64,000 nt of DNA from Dermacentor variabilis (Eukaryota; Arthropoda; Arachnida; Ixodida; Ixodidae). The stretch's first letter is position 1, and each line of letters starts with the position of its first letter. The notes below the pieces were generated by a model. The model saw only the letters and a program-made list of their open reading frames with translations, searched no databases and was not told where the DNA came from. The stretch spans positions 106,917,469-106,981,468 of the forward strand of contig NC_134574.1 in NCBI RefSeq assembly GCF_050947875.1. Reading direction: 5' to 3'. This document shows positions 10,633 through 23,197 of this stretch, one piece after another. A program made the translations under genes and the position numbers.

Positions 10633-12804
10633 GTCAACGAATCCTCCGAAAGCAGGCGGACGCCCAGACAGTACGACGAGTGGCTCATCGAAAAGGGTTG
10701 TGAAGGTAAGGCAGGGAAAGCTCGGCATACGAGGTATACCGCGTACCGACGGACCATAGGCCGGCCGGAAGCGGAAGTGAAATACGCTTCTCGCGGGATC
10801 GACTGCGAATTCCTCTGTGAAACTGTAAGAGAACCAGGAGACTAAGGACAACAAAGAGGACGACAAAGAAACGATGGGTGATCAAACTCAGCTTGCCTCC
10901 CCGCCCCTTCGAGAGGACCGAAAGTGGCCCGTCACTGGTGTGCCCAAGGCGGGTAGAAAGACCGCCGAGACGGAACTGACAGGCCCTCTATATGGAATCT
11001 AGGTCTTCCGGCGTGATTGATCGGCCGATCCACTGAGAAACAGTAATAAACAGGTTCTGTCGAACAGCTAAACAAAACGAGAAAAAAAAGAAAGACAGAA
11101 AACGTCCTGCTAACAGCATGTAGAAACTACTACTCCTCGAATGACGGCATCGTGGGCGAACTAACTACCATGAAACGGATTCCTGTCACTGACCCACGTT
11201 ACGCGATACAGCAAGCATCGTTGAATCGGGAGTGTCCGTTTATTATTTCCGGCAAAACATTAGGCTCCGATGTGTGCGCCACACGCGGAACCAATTTCGA
11301 TTCCGACTTTCTCTCAACCAAACTACAGCGTTGTTGGACTGGACTACCACGGCAGGTAACTTTTCAAAACAAAGAACGCTGCGCTACCTAGAGCCACTCG
11401 GGAATAGAACGATGAAAACTCGCGGAAAACATCAGGCTGCAACTCACAACCTCCGGGTATGCAGAAATGTCGACCTCAAATGACCTCTAAGGCAGATTTC
11501 ATTCGTACATACTATATTTTAAACGAGAAAGCCATCGCAGTGGCTATTTAAGAAAATTTTTACTAAGGCCTCGAGTTTTGCTTCATACGGTGAAGCAACC
11601 CGGAGAAGCCAAAAATTAAGATGAAAACGGGCTATTTTTACAACTATAATCCGAGAAGAAAACACACAGACTTCACTGAACAACAATACATGTAACTTTT
11701 AAATCGGTAATTTAAGTTTATCGACTTAATTTACACTAAATTCACAATAATCCGGCGCCAGCTCACGTGAGCTTCGCGCATGTCTTAATCAAAAAGTAGT
11801 GCCGAATTCACGTATCATGCGCTATGTGTTTCTGTTCAATTTTTACGCACCAACCGGTGCCGTTGACGAGACTGCGGTACCTATTTCCGCTGCGGAAGTA
11901 ATGGACTGCCTACACAATATTCCACCGAGTTTATTTAATTTAACCTTTGCCTGTCTTGCGGGGCGCCGGACACTCTTTGTCACATGGTGATGAGGTCTCC
12001 TTGTCTAGATGAATACAACAATCAAGAAGGTCAACCAAAAACCGAAAATAAACACAGAGAAAGACAGGGAAGAATTGCGAGGCTATGCTCGCGGCCCCGG
12101 ACTTCGACGAGCAGCGAAAGCTGGTGAACCAGGCCAGCGAAGCAGCAAAAGCCAATGGCTACCCAGACTGAGGAGGTCAGCCGCCTTGGGTGAAGAAAGA
12201 ACTCTTTCTCACTGAGACACTGAACGCTTGTTCCCTCTTTCTCTCTTTCTTGTCACTTTCGAGAGATATAAGAAAAAATGTCTGATCCTTAAATACACGA
12301 AAAGTTTTCGTTTATATGCAAGAAATAGAATAGAAATCTGTTTTCACGGTTCCGCACTGAGACGCGCGTCCCACTTTTCATAAGTATAGGCTATTTGCAT
12401 AATGAAGACTGCAGCCCAAGCTTCCCTTAGGTACGTAATCGATATAAGACGACAACGCATCCACAATTTGGACTTGTTAGAGAACCTTCTGTATTATTTT
12501 CGCGGTGCCCTCAAACTCGTGACCTCCAATAACCACTGCTCGCTTCCTCGATAGCCCCCTCCCAGTTTCCCACACGATTTCGGGTCAGGAGGTCATGGCT
12601 GTTTGCTCTTGACAATTTCTTCACCGCGTTCGTCATAGCGATTATCACCAGAGAAGCCTGTCCACTTTGACCCGCCAGCGCTTAAACTCTTAAGATGCAT
12701 CGTCAACACCCCCTCCTCTCACCCTCTCCTTAAAACGTGCGCTCCGGAATCTGCGCGCGCCCGACTTCCCTTTTTGCGGTCCATTTCTTACGCTCATTTC
12801 CGGC

Positions 12805-12823
12805 GCCCCCCCCCCCCCCCCCC
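12805..12823. repeat. Poly-C tract in a C-rich segment
   Basis: About 18 consecutive C within a C-rich, CpG-rich stretch (12690-13110). No gene start could be tied to it. Confidence 0.85.
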
Positions 12824-14809
12824 GTTCCCGTGAAGCTTCCTTATCGCCGACGGCCAGGTCAGACAGAGAAATGCGATCTTGAATCGGAGCTCGCGAGCTC
12901 CGTCTCCTTCCTCCTCGCCCATCCCCACTCGCACACCGCCATCGAGAGCCATGAGCTGCGGCTACGAGCTCTCGCCAAATTAAGCGACGCCACTCGACCA
13001 CGTGGGGTCGCCCTAGCCGCCGCGCGCATCAAGCACAACGGTGTACGTGGTCCGGTGGGCGTGTACCCAACTCACGGGCCGGCCGCGCACGAAGTCCGAA
13101 ACCGCGCGGATCGCGATTTAGCCTAGGAGGACAACGAATCGACCGCGGGGCACACAACACGACGAGGCACATCGACAAACCGAAGACGAGAGAGAGGGAA
13201 TGTTCTGTGCACGCGCGGCAAATGCCAGAAGGTCGCGTCGGGTATATAGTATACGCGACGCGCGGCCCGAACGCTAACGCAACGCCAGAAAAAGAAAAAA
13301 AAAGAAAAGAAGAGAGAAAGAAAGAACGAGAAGCCACGAATCGAAGAATAGCGATGAGACGACATTACGCCGGCCCCGGCAGCAATAGCAGAGAGCCAGC
13401 GCTTCCCTGTAAGCCCACGTGCCGCCGGATAATCACCGATCGCATAACGACGCCGCACGGTGGAAGGCTGAGAAAGGGGGGCGCGTCAGGCTCGGCACCT
13501 TCTTGCCTTTCGCGCACGGGTTATACCTACTTCCTCTCGGGACGGCCCACAATTACGTGCAACGGGCGGGGAACTATCGAACACGGCTGACCCGTATGCG
13601 GCAGCACTGCGGCGAGAGTCGGGCACACTTCCGAAATGGTTCCTTTTGCGTTCAAGAATTGTGTTCACTTGCGCTGGTTCATCATCAACATCGCCATCAG
13701 ACTAAATCGTGTGGACTGCAAGACGAAGGCCCTCTACCAGTAACCTTCGATCAGCTCCTGTTTTGCAACCAGCTGGCACCTTACTATACCTGCGAATTTC
13801 CTAATTTCGCGAAACCCTTTCATTCTCTGCCGCCCTCGACAAAGTGTGCCTTCCTTTGGCGCCCACGCTGGAAATTTGGGAAAAAGGGAATTGCTGGTTG
13901 GTACCCGGCTCATTGCGCACAGGAGCACGAGGACGGAACACAGAGTGCAGAGGGCGTGTTTTCTTGCCTTGTGTCCCATCATTGACGCTCTTTTTTACAC
14001 AAAACCGTTCGGATTCCTATAATCCGCACGTTTACATCGCATAACTCGTGTAGAAGTAGAGGGTTTAACGGTGCGCCGTGTTTTCTGAATCGGCCGTGTC
14101 TTGCGCATGTACCACGTTAAGTGGCCCAAATGCTTGCCACATAACATAATGCTCGAGACGAAGCTAAAACTCACTAATGAAGCCCAATACATCAGTGCTA
14201 CGAATTATTTCCGCATGAGTATTTAGAAAAGGGAATTTAATTTTTCACTAAATAGATATAACCGTAGCCGCCGGGCAAGTTAACCCATTGTTAGTCTTTA
14301 ATAAATACAAGGTGCAGCGAAGACAAAACACCACTCTCTTTCTCTCGTCGTCATACACTTATTTCCGTGTTTCAACGTTGCTGCGCTACTTCTGGACTGC
14401 CCGCCCTACGCTATCGAAAGTACTACTGCACGTTCCCATAATCCAGACGTCTTCTGTATTATTTATACGAGAAGGATAGCGGAGTGAAACGGAGTCAATA
14501 TCGATCGCATGCGAATACTTAGGGAAAAACATGCAGAGAGAGCGGGGAGAGAGAGAGAGATAGGGGACCTTCACCGTACGAAACTAATGAAGAAGACTAC
14601 TATCCTTCGGCTGTTAAGTCAGTAAATGTCTGACTTACGTACTCTCACGCATACTTATGGCCGGAAAATAAATCTGACAGCTATTCTATCATTCGCAACT
14701 GCGCTGTTCCTTTCCTCTGGAAATGGGCGCCCAACGAGGTATGCAAATCATCCGCGTGCGTTAATGTGTTTCTTCAAGGAGGGCTCCAAGAGCCAGACTT
14801 CATAATAAA

Positions 14810-14810
<1 letters not shown>

Positions 14811-14866
<56 letters not shown>
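14811..14866. repeat. (AT)n microsatellite
   Basis: About 27 uninterrupted AT units. Confidence 0.97.
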
Positions 14867-14868
<2 letters not shown>

Positions 14869-15693
14869 TGAACCGAACACTAGAGCATTGGCAGCTTGAA
14901 AATTTTTTCTCCGCTAAAAGTGTTCAAATACTATAACGCAATTTCAAAACTGTGACGACACATTGATGCACCGAACGGAGCTGCGGTTTTCGTGCGGAAT
15001 GCGAGGGAAGATTCGCCTTCCTCTTTTCCACTTGTATTTTATTTTTATTTTTTCCAGCGAAGGCATGAAAATATAGTTACGAGAGAACACTCCAACAATC
15101 TAAGTCGACCAGTGCTTTTTTTTTCTCTCCTTAGGATCCATTTAAACTTAACCACACGCACTCCATTCGTGCGTCCTGCCAAGCTGCAACAGCAGCCAAC
15201 CCCACTGCATGAAACTAGTAGCAGTCTGGTTTCGCGCAGAGGCGGTAAGACACACAGACGGGGAGTTGAGCGCGTTACGAACACGAGATCCTAATGGCCC
15301 TCGACGTGGCTTTTGTGCGACTTGCTCCAGATACGTCCTGTTTACTGACCAGAAGACGAAATCCGATAGCCGTGCCGAGGTCGGCGAGCCGTGTGCAACA
15401 CAACGCGCTCTGGCGGCTAGCGGTAAAGTTCCGGCCCAAAACGAGAGGCGTTTATTCCACGTGACGTATACACCTCGTGTAGGGTTTAGGCACCTCGTGC
15501 GTTACCCACAGTTTGACAATCGAGGAGGTTCGTTTTATTTTTTTTTTATCTTTTTACTCTTGTTGTTGCACCTAGCAGTAGAAGCGCGGAGTCTTTGTTA
15601 CTGTCATATAGAACTACAATCACTAGCGTAATGACTGACGCTGGTATTCTAGAAAATCCCTACACTCGACAGTCCATCTCGACTTCGTAGTGA

Positions 15694-15710
15694 CGATGAT
15701 GATGATGATG
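15694..15710. repeat. (GAT)n microsatellite
   Basis: Five to six GAT units. Confidence 0.85.
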
Positions 15711-15917
15711 CAGGCGTATGTTGAAACGGAGCTGTCACATGATACCAAAGTGATTCTCATACTTTCTGATATATTTAAATCTTTAAACATCCTTAACATT
15801 TAAGCTATGTTATTCGCTGTAGAAAGTTAGCTTCATGCATGGTATACCTTTCATGCAGTCACCAGACTTCCAGACGTGTCTTACTGATCTCCAGGGCCTC
15901 AGTTTAATTGATTCTGC

Positions 15918-16495
15918 TTTTTAACGCGACAGCGTTAAGGAGCTCGTGTCACAGAAAAGCCGGTGTCGTCGGCGTTGGTGTCGGCGGCGTTGACCGTGAG
16001 CGAAAAGATACCGGTAGGCTATTCATAAATAAAAACAACTTGCAAGATGGGCTGGGTGGGAGTCAAACCAGGGTCTCCGGAGTGCGACACGGAGATGCTA
16101 CCACTCAGCCATGAGTGCGATGGTTCAAGGCGCGACAAAAGCGCCTCTAGTGAATGCGCTGTTGCCTTAGAAACGTGCCATAGAAAGTTATACTGCGGTG
16201 TATATCGGTAATTATGAGCATGTAAATTACAGAAGTCGCAGTTAAACGAGTAGCGAAGTACGTTTCCGCTACATTTCTTCTGCGCTTGGCGCACACGCAG
16301 TGCCATCTTGCGGCAAACACAGAAGACCCTCTCCTCGCAATGTACGGCGCTGCCCCGACAGATGGCGCACCACTCGGCCACTTCTCCCCTTCGTCTCGTC
16401 AAACGCATGCCGAGCGAATGAGTGGGCGGTGCGAACGAGGTGCGATAACGCTACCGTCTTCCACTCTTGAAGGAGAAGCTTAAGCGTCCTCCTAT
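15918..16495. repeat. Composite dispersed repeat with internal tRNA-like sequence
   Basis: It begins TTTTTAACGCGACAGCGTTA, followed by a run of gtcggcg trinucleotide-like units, and ends near GGAGAAGCTTAAGCGTCC. At 16035-16120 the minus strand reads tRNA-like: TGGCTGAGTGGTAGC (box A-like) and GGTTTGACTCCC (box B-like). I regard it as a tick repeat family from its structure. The outer limits are approximate. Confidence 0.6.
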
Positions 16496-17303
16496 GTATA
16501 TTTAAACTGACGATTCGGTGAAGCATCGTTACTCTAACCTCTGACATTCTAACAGAATTTGATATTTTCATTAGCTTTTGCAAAAAGAATAATAGCCTAC
16601 ATTTTAAAAAAATCTACTTGCCGAAGTCCGTAGATGTTATCTGCTTCTTCTTCTAAATTTTAAATGCAACAAACCTTTTTCAATTTCGTTGACGCAAATG
16701 CCGAGCGAAACGATTTCTCAGTTCCCATGAATTTCAGTAGAAGTTCCTGAGGCGCGCCCAATAAACGGGAATTTTAAAAAAATGAACGAAAAACACAACA
16801 AAGCCCCAGGATACCAAAGGATTCACCCCAAAGCAGTACTCCCGCATTCGCAAGTTAACGCGAGGAAGAAGAATGCCATGCATCCAGCGAAACGAGCGTA
16901 AGAAAAAAGTTTTAAATTTTGCACACGCGTACAAACAAAGTCTCCGCAGAGACAATACATCCGAGCACAACAACGAAGCCAGGCGTCTCGGTCGAGTGGC
17001 ACCCACTCCGACAGTGGCGCGGCAAACTCCGCAAAAGTCATTAGAGTGCGCGCGCCGAAACGAGAGCGCCCATAACTCGTTCAATTCCGCGGGGCCAAAA
17101 CCTTCCAACTTGCACGAAGCACCGTCCAGTTGCACGAAGCACCGGCACCGCTCTCTCTCTCTCTCTCGAGCCACTGCGACAACACAAGGCCTCCGCTATC
17201 GAGGCGAACCCTCGGGCAAATAAATGCCAGAGGGTAAATAACGACCGCCAAACAATGCAATACTTACACGCGGCGACGATAAGTGCCGACGTATACTGCC
17301 GAT

Positions 17304-17338
17304 TTTTTTTTTTTTTATCGGGGGGGGGGGGGGGGGGG
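17304..17338. repeat. T13 then G19 homopolymers
   Basis: Thirteen T, then ATC and nineteen G. The G run can form a quadruplex and is also a common place for assembly error. Confidence 0.9.
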
Positions 17339-19214
17339 TGGATACGAAATGCGCTTGAGGAGGAGAAAAAGAAAGAGAAGGCGAAGATACTAAGAAGAGT
17401 AGATGGCGACCATAACCTGTACAACGAAATATATCGAACAGGCATACGCATTAAAGCCGGCCCCCGAGGGTTCGGGTCAGTAGCATTGAGTCCGTGTACG
17501 GCGGATACATGGGAGATAAATTGGACGAGACAAGCGCAAGGCTGCCACGGCGCAAAGATAAGCGAACAGTGGCAGTCAGGCGAGCCGACGGAGTCCAGGA
17601 AAAAAAAAAGAAAGAAGAGCAACGAAGATGTCTGGCGCCGACAGAGTGCGGTTTTTTGTCCGTGACGGTAACGCCTGCCCCGACCTACACAAGATGTTAC
17701 CGTGGAACCGATAAACGTATACAAATTATTCCCACGTGGATTGTTTTATGCAAAAACAGTCACCATCGACTACGCGAATGTGAAACACAGACGCTTCGCG
17801 ACCCTCCTAAGTGCGATCTGCCTGGCAGTGAAGAACTTAGCAGGCAGTTGCACCGCAATTCAAAGCGCCATGGGATGATGAAAAAAAAAAAAACTATCTC
17901 GCGCAGTCGCTTTTAAGGTCAGAACGACTCTTCAGGGCACGCGCAACATCGGACAAGCAAAGACAGCAATATTAGTAACAAATAATAATGCGAAGAACAA
18001 TAAAACTTGAGCGACCCAAGCTGAGGTCCGTGCGAAAAGGGTCCAATAGCAAGAACGCTCGTGCTGTTGGGATCCACCTGCCGTAATTTCTCAAACTTAA
18101 GCATCTCTTGAATTCGAGCACCTCCATCTGTTGTCAGGACGAAGAGAGAGAGAGAAAAAAAAAAGAACGAGGAATGAAAATAATCTACGCCAAAGCTTTA
18201 TTCGCTCCTAATGACAGGGACCTGCCTCCTCTAAGCTCCTCCAACACCACCACGTGCAAACCACAGGTGCAAACGAAGGGGCACGCTTAGGTCACAGCAA
18301 ATACGGTAGCATGCGAATGAAACCCGGGAATGAAAAACAAAGCAAGCGATTCACGACGATGTTAATAGCGCTGTTACGCCAGCGCAATTAGGAGAACCAG
18401 GCAAAAAAACAACAACGAAACTTTTTAAAGGTATACGTGGTAGAATCTATTTGAAAAAAATGACGAACACAAAATTTAGGTGTGGACGCGAGGCTGGGGC
18501 TTGCAGAAATAGAAACAAAAAGAATGCGACCGGCCCTTCATAGCGAAGTTCCTCGCAACAAAGCTTATTATGACGTTTTTATCTCGCGATCGCACCTGCC
18601 ATTTGAGGGGGACAAAAAAGAAAAACTTCCAAGTAAATTCGCAGCTGAACAACTAGACCATCGCATAGAACCAAGCAAAGAAAATGAATATATTATATAT
18701 ACAATGTGCCTGTGTGTATGCGTGTGTGTGTGGTGGAAAGAAAGGGAGGAGTCCTTCAAATGACGCCCGAGGGACAAGTGAGGCCGGAAGCGTGCAGTTC
18801 GCAACAAAATAGAAAAGAGAGAGAAAAAACAACTCAAGAAAGAACGTCTACGAGAACGCCAGGCGTGTTCAGAGGGTTTAACCTTTTGCTCCCGCTGCCT
18901 AACGCTAAAAAAAAAAAAAGAATTTGTCTGCTTGTTTTTACTGGGCAGCAACGGGGAGAAGTAAAACGCGCGTAGCATCAACCATGCTTTCTTTTTTTTT
19001 TTTCTGCGGCAAGCTGCCCAGTGCAGGGCGGAAGTAACAAGAGCGTGAGAGACGAGTTTTCGCACTCTAATAACACTGTAGCAGTCGGGAAAAAAATAAA
19101 GCACATACCGGGAGCCAGAAACACGCCCGAGCCTCTCCTTTTTACAATGACCGCTGCTATGGAGTCATTCCGCTAATCGTTTGTAAGTTCGACGCTGCCT
19201 ATCACTGGAATTTC

Positions 19215-19340
19215 AATATCGTTCCTGAGAAAGTTAAAAAAAAGATCAATTAATAAAAATTACCATCGTGCCTCGAGGAGGATTCGAACATGCGACCAAC
19301 AGATTGGCATTCCAGGATCCTACCTGTCAGCCACCTTTCT
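19215..19340 (-). repeat. tRNA-derived SINE-like sequence of a second type
   Basis: The minus strand reads GTGGCTGACAGG (box A-like), then about 35 nt later ATGTTCGAATCC (box B), then GAGGCACGATGGTAATTTTT with an AT-rich tail. This tail differs from the SINE at 22962-23197, so it appears to be a different family. The cloverleaf is imperfect; not a functional tRNA. Confidence 0.6.
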
Positions 19341-20334
19341 GATGCTACAGCAGGGTATCGAGAATACTGGCCCTGAAGAGTGTGATAGTACGAGCAGCTG
19401 CCATGATTGGCTAACGCCCACTCAAGATATGTGAGCTATAGCTGGTGTTGGCACCTTCTTCGTGTTCCCGCACGTACGTCGCCTTCCCTGATGCGGAGGC
19501 GCTCCTTAAATTAAGGTTTTTTTTTTTCGTCGTCTACGTGTGTATTGACAATAATTGAGCGCTCGGCCTCTCGCGTTTACTGTGTGGCACGTTCGTCGCC
19601 GTGTCTTCCCAGTTACCCACGGGGGGGCGTAAATATCGCAACCAGAATACGACTCGTACGTCTTTCTTTTTCTTTCTTTCTTTCTCTCTCTCTCTCTCCA
19701 GCAAGTACCACACAAAACAGTCTAAGGCTTATTTGCGCACTGTGCTTCGCCAGCTATCGCATCCCTAATTTACCGTTAAGAGCAAAACTTTTTTGTTTTT
19801 TTTTTAGAGGAAGACAGCACGTGACGCCACCTATCGTCAGCCAAGGCGCGTGAATGCAAGGTAAATAAGTAAGGAGTGAACATGTAGGAAACGAGTTAAA
19901 AAAAAACTAAACGGACGCAAAATTACCCGCACGAAATAAAACCGCACAGATGCAAACGAGAGGGATACCACCAGTGATAAAACTATAAAACGAGCAAAAT
20001 TTTGCACCGTTTGGGCCTTAGCTTGCGCCCGAACAATAGAGGTCATCAATCTTGCGACCCTTTCTTCCTTTACCGCTGAGCTCGCGGCGCATTTAGGTCA
20101 CGAACCGCAAGAGTGCGCGCAGCGGCATTACACAGCATTCCTGACAGGAAAGTGGCGAGCACGGAGTGCTAAAGAAAGGAAGTGATGGAGACGTACGAAA
20201 TTTATTGTTGGGGGATAAGCCTTTGAAAAGGGCGTAAAAGAATGTTCATAGTATGCAACTGAAGTCTGCTTTAGACTGGACTACAGTAAACAGAAACAAC
20301 GCCAAACAGCATTTTTACACCGCATACGTGCCAC

Positions 20335-20598
20335 TTATTTCTCTGCGATGCTAGCTGAAGTGGCGTTGGTGCAGTTACATATCTCCTGATGTCGTGACGC
20401 GATATCAAGAACCTTAATAACGGGATGAGCGGCTCTAGCGAGCCGTAAAACAATGCTGTTTCGTATGCTTCCTGCTTCGCGTAGCGCAGCGTTCGGTAAA
20501 CTCCGATTGTAAAGTCCAGCGCTCACAGCGTCAGCGGCTCCTTTTAGCGTCCCGCTTGACTTAGCGCTCATTGCGTGCATCAGGAATCCAGCGACCAA
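20335..20598 (-). other. Unidentified 87-codon open frame, possible transposon relic
   Basis: The frame has mixed, non-repetitive composition (ending RNSIVLRLARAAHPVIKVLD and onward to ATSASIAEK) and is not explained by simple sequence. I recognise no domain. There is no splice site at the ends that would join it to SNAP-25 in frame. It may be a piece of a dispersed repeat that once coded for protein, or chance. Confidence 0.3.
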
Positions 20599-21145
20599 CG
20601 CACGATAATCCGTCGTTGGTTAGAGCTCGCTTCTTCTGCTCGTTTGGAGCACGGTCAGAGGCGCAATAGAGATTCGAAATTCAGCATTTGCATTCAAAGC
20701 TTGACTTCCGTGAACTGTCGTTTTATGCACTCTCGAATTGCAGGAAAGAAGTTCGCAATTAACTTGTTCGAAAAGTCAGGAAGAGAGAGGAGGGTAGCAC
20801 GTTAACCATCAAGCAACGCGACGCGAAACTTGCAAGTAAGTACTTTCCACCAAATTGTGAGACCGACTGGCTCTCCGAGAAGCGGCGCGTTTAACGGGCA
20901 ACAACATCCGGACCAAAAGTCAGAAACTAGAGAGATGCAAAGTGCTCCGAACGATGCCAGGCAAGGGGAATCCACGCTAACAAGTTCGCCCGCTCCACCG
21001 CGAATCAAAAAAGAAAAACAGAAGTACAAGTGAAGCAACGAACCAAACAGATCAGCTTGCCGAGCCATCCCAATTAAGCGCGCACCGACCCACTGTTTGT
21101 CGCAATTTAGGCGCCGACAAAAGCTCTGCTCATTGGCGTCACGCT

Positions 21146-21169
21146 CCCCCCCCCCCCCCAAAAAAAAAA
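21146..21169. repeat. C14 then A10 homopolymers
   Basis: Adjacent homopolymer runs. Confidence 0.9.
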
Positions 21170-21880
21170 GAATTAAAAAAGCTGCGCGTCGAAGCGACGG
21201 TTAATCTGCCGGACAAAGAACTCGCCACCACGTGGTCCGCGGGCGGGACCGGATCTAATCCGGCCGGTAGAGCTCGTTAACAGCGCATAAAATTTGCAAG
21301 CCAGAACGCGGCCCCGACAGACCACGCCGTTCGACGCTGTACGAGGCGCGCAGAGACTCTCGAGAAAGTGCAAGAGAACGAATAGGACGTCTCTACATTG
21401 TATTTCCAGGAAAGTTAGGGAGGGCTGACGGCGTTCCAAATGAAGAGGGTCGTAAATAACACATCGCAAATGGAGAAGAAAAAAAGAAAGTGGCGAGGTG
21501 GAAGTTCCGGGCAAGCTCTTTGCAGAGTTCTCGGACTACACGATTAAGAACGGCCAATCGACGTGAGCTATTTTTTTTTTTTTGGTAGTGCGATGTTAAA
21601 AGTAAGGCTGGAATGTTGAACGTACGCATCGATGGGGCTGCAATGAATGTATATTTGCGAAGGGGAAAGTAGTAAGAGAATAAATGAACGAAAAAAAAGA
21701 AAAAGATTGAGATTGGGGGATCGTTAGGCGGTCCGATTTAATGAAGCGAGGATACCGTTTCGAGGTGGCGGCGAATGAAGGTGTGCATACGTGCGGAGGG
21801 AGATCACGCGAGAAAAAAGAAATTGTGAAGTAAGAAAGTTAGGACAAATGCAAGACGGGGCAGGAGACAAGGGGTATAAA

Positions 21881-21893
21881 GGGGGGGGGGGGG
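21881..21893. repeat. G13 homopolymer
   Basis: Thirteen G inside an A/G-rich stretch (21700-22000). Confidence 0.9.
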
Positions 21894-22961
21894 TAAGGAA
21901 AAAAGAAAAAAAGAGGAACAAAAGAAAACGAAATCAGTGGCACTGGAAAGAAAAGAGAAAAATGAAACACTCGCGCAAAAGAAAACTCAACTTGCAATAA
22001 ATCAACAACACATCAACAAAAAGGAAAGCATACCGTGAACTGAAAGAGAAGCAACACAGTAATGAAAACACAGGCTGAAAAAGATATAATCGACAATGCT
22101 TCAAAAACACCAGGAGCTGCAACCAAGACCAGACTCATCTATTTTGTATCATCTCATCGTCGCATATGCCAGAAATACAAGCCGACTCTAGCTTTTCATG
22201 ACCATGGGTCCAAAAAGCCAACGTTCACTTTTAGAAACAGAAATGTGCATATACCTTCGTTTTCTCTGAAAACTGTCTCGCCTCGTCAAGAAAACAAAAA
22301 AGAAGTCCGTCCTTGTTTCTCGAGCAGAATTCCAGTAACCGAATGGAAATTTAATAGCCGCATACTGCAATGCAATGTTCGATGGTCAATCACGGGGTTA
22401 TTCATTCGGTCACAAACTACCGCCAATACATTTATCGCTGCTGCGACGGTTGTGCCAGCTTCCTATTCTACGACAGTTATCATTCAGTTATCCGCCGTTC
22501 GATCACACTTACATACATTCTAACGAAAAGGACAACACAACACAACCCCCTGTGTTGTACTTTTTTTTCGTTCTACTTCCGTCCATGTTTGCACGCGTGC
22601 CGTAGATCCTTTTCCGACTTCCGCAACCTGCAGTCGCTCTAAGATCGTACAGCTACGCAGGTCATAGTGGTGGATATATATGTGCTCCTTCCACTATGGT
22701 TCTACGATCATGGTCGACAGACCTTTCCAACAAGAGCTCCTTGGTCACTGCCATTATATACGCGGCAGACTGCAACTTGTGAACCACGTCTTGAAAAAAA
22801 AAAAAAAAGCACTATAGACGGCGGCAGCACGTTCGATTTATACATACGCACAACAGGGAAAGTAAGGATGTGTTTTCGCTTGCCGACGATTGAGAGGTCT
22901 ATAGAACAACATAAATGTCATGCTAAGCGATCTCCCCTCCTGCTTATATTTCATCGTCCAC

Positions 22962-23197
22962 AATTCAATTATGGAGTTTTGCGTGCCAAAACTACTTTCT
23001 CATTATGAGGCACGCCGTCTTGCCGAGCTCCGCGAATTTCGACCACCTGGGGTTCTTTAACGTGCACGTAAATGCAAGTACACGGGTGTTTTCGCATTTC
23101 GTCCCCATCGAAATGCGGCCGCCGTGGCCGGGATTCGATCCCGCGACCTCGTGCTCAGCAGCCTAACACCATAGCCACTGGGCAACCACGGCGGCTT
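22962..23197 (-). mobile_element. tRNA-derived SINE (Ruka-like), full length with target duplication
   Basis: On the minus strand the element starts with GCCGCCGTGGTTGCCCAGTG, a box-A-containing tRNA-like head, and has a strong box B (GGGATCGAATCCC). The body follows (GCATTTCGATGGGGACG, the GTGCACGTTAAAGAACCCC centre, GTGCCTCATAATG) and it ends in an AT-rich tail. The 13-bp sequence TTTCATCGTCCAC flanks it on both sides (22949-22961 and 23198-23210) without mismatch, the mark of LINE-driven retrotransposition. It lies in intron 5 in the same orientation as SNAP-25. The Ruka name is by resemblance from memory; other tick SINE families share this layout. Confidence 0.9.

Noticed and set aside
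12690..13110. C-rich, CpG-rich segment with a TATA-like sequence downstream (13240-13252), as a promoter candidate
   Set aside because: No gene start or exon can be attached. The TATA-like sequence lies in a small CG palindrome.
13419..13985. 188-codon plus-strand ORF
   Set aside because: No recognisable domain, no splice context and no similarity to anything I know. It is treated as a chance frame in GC-rich intron.
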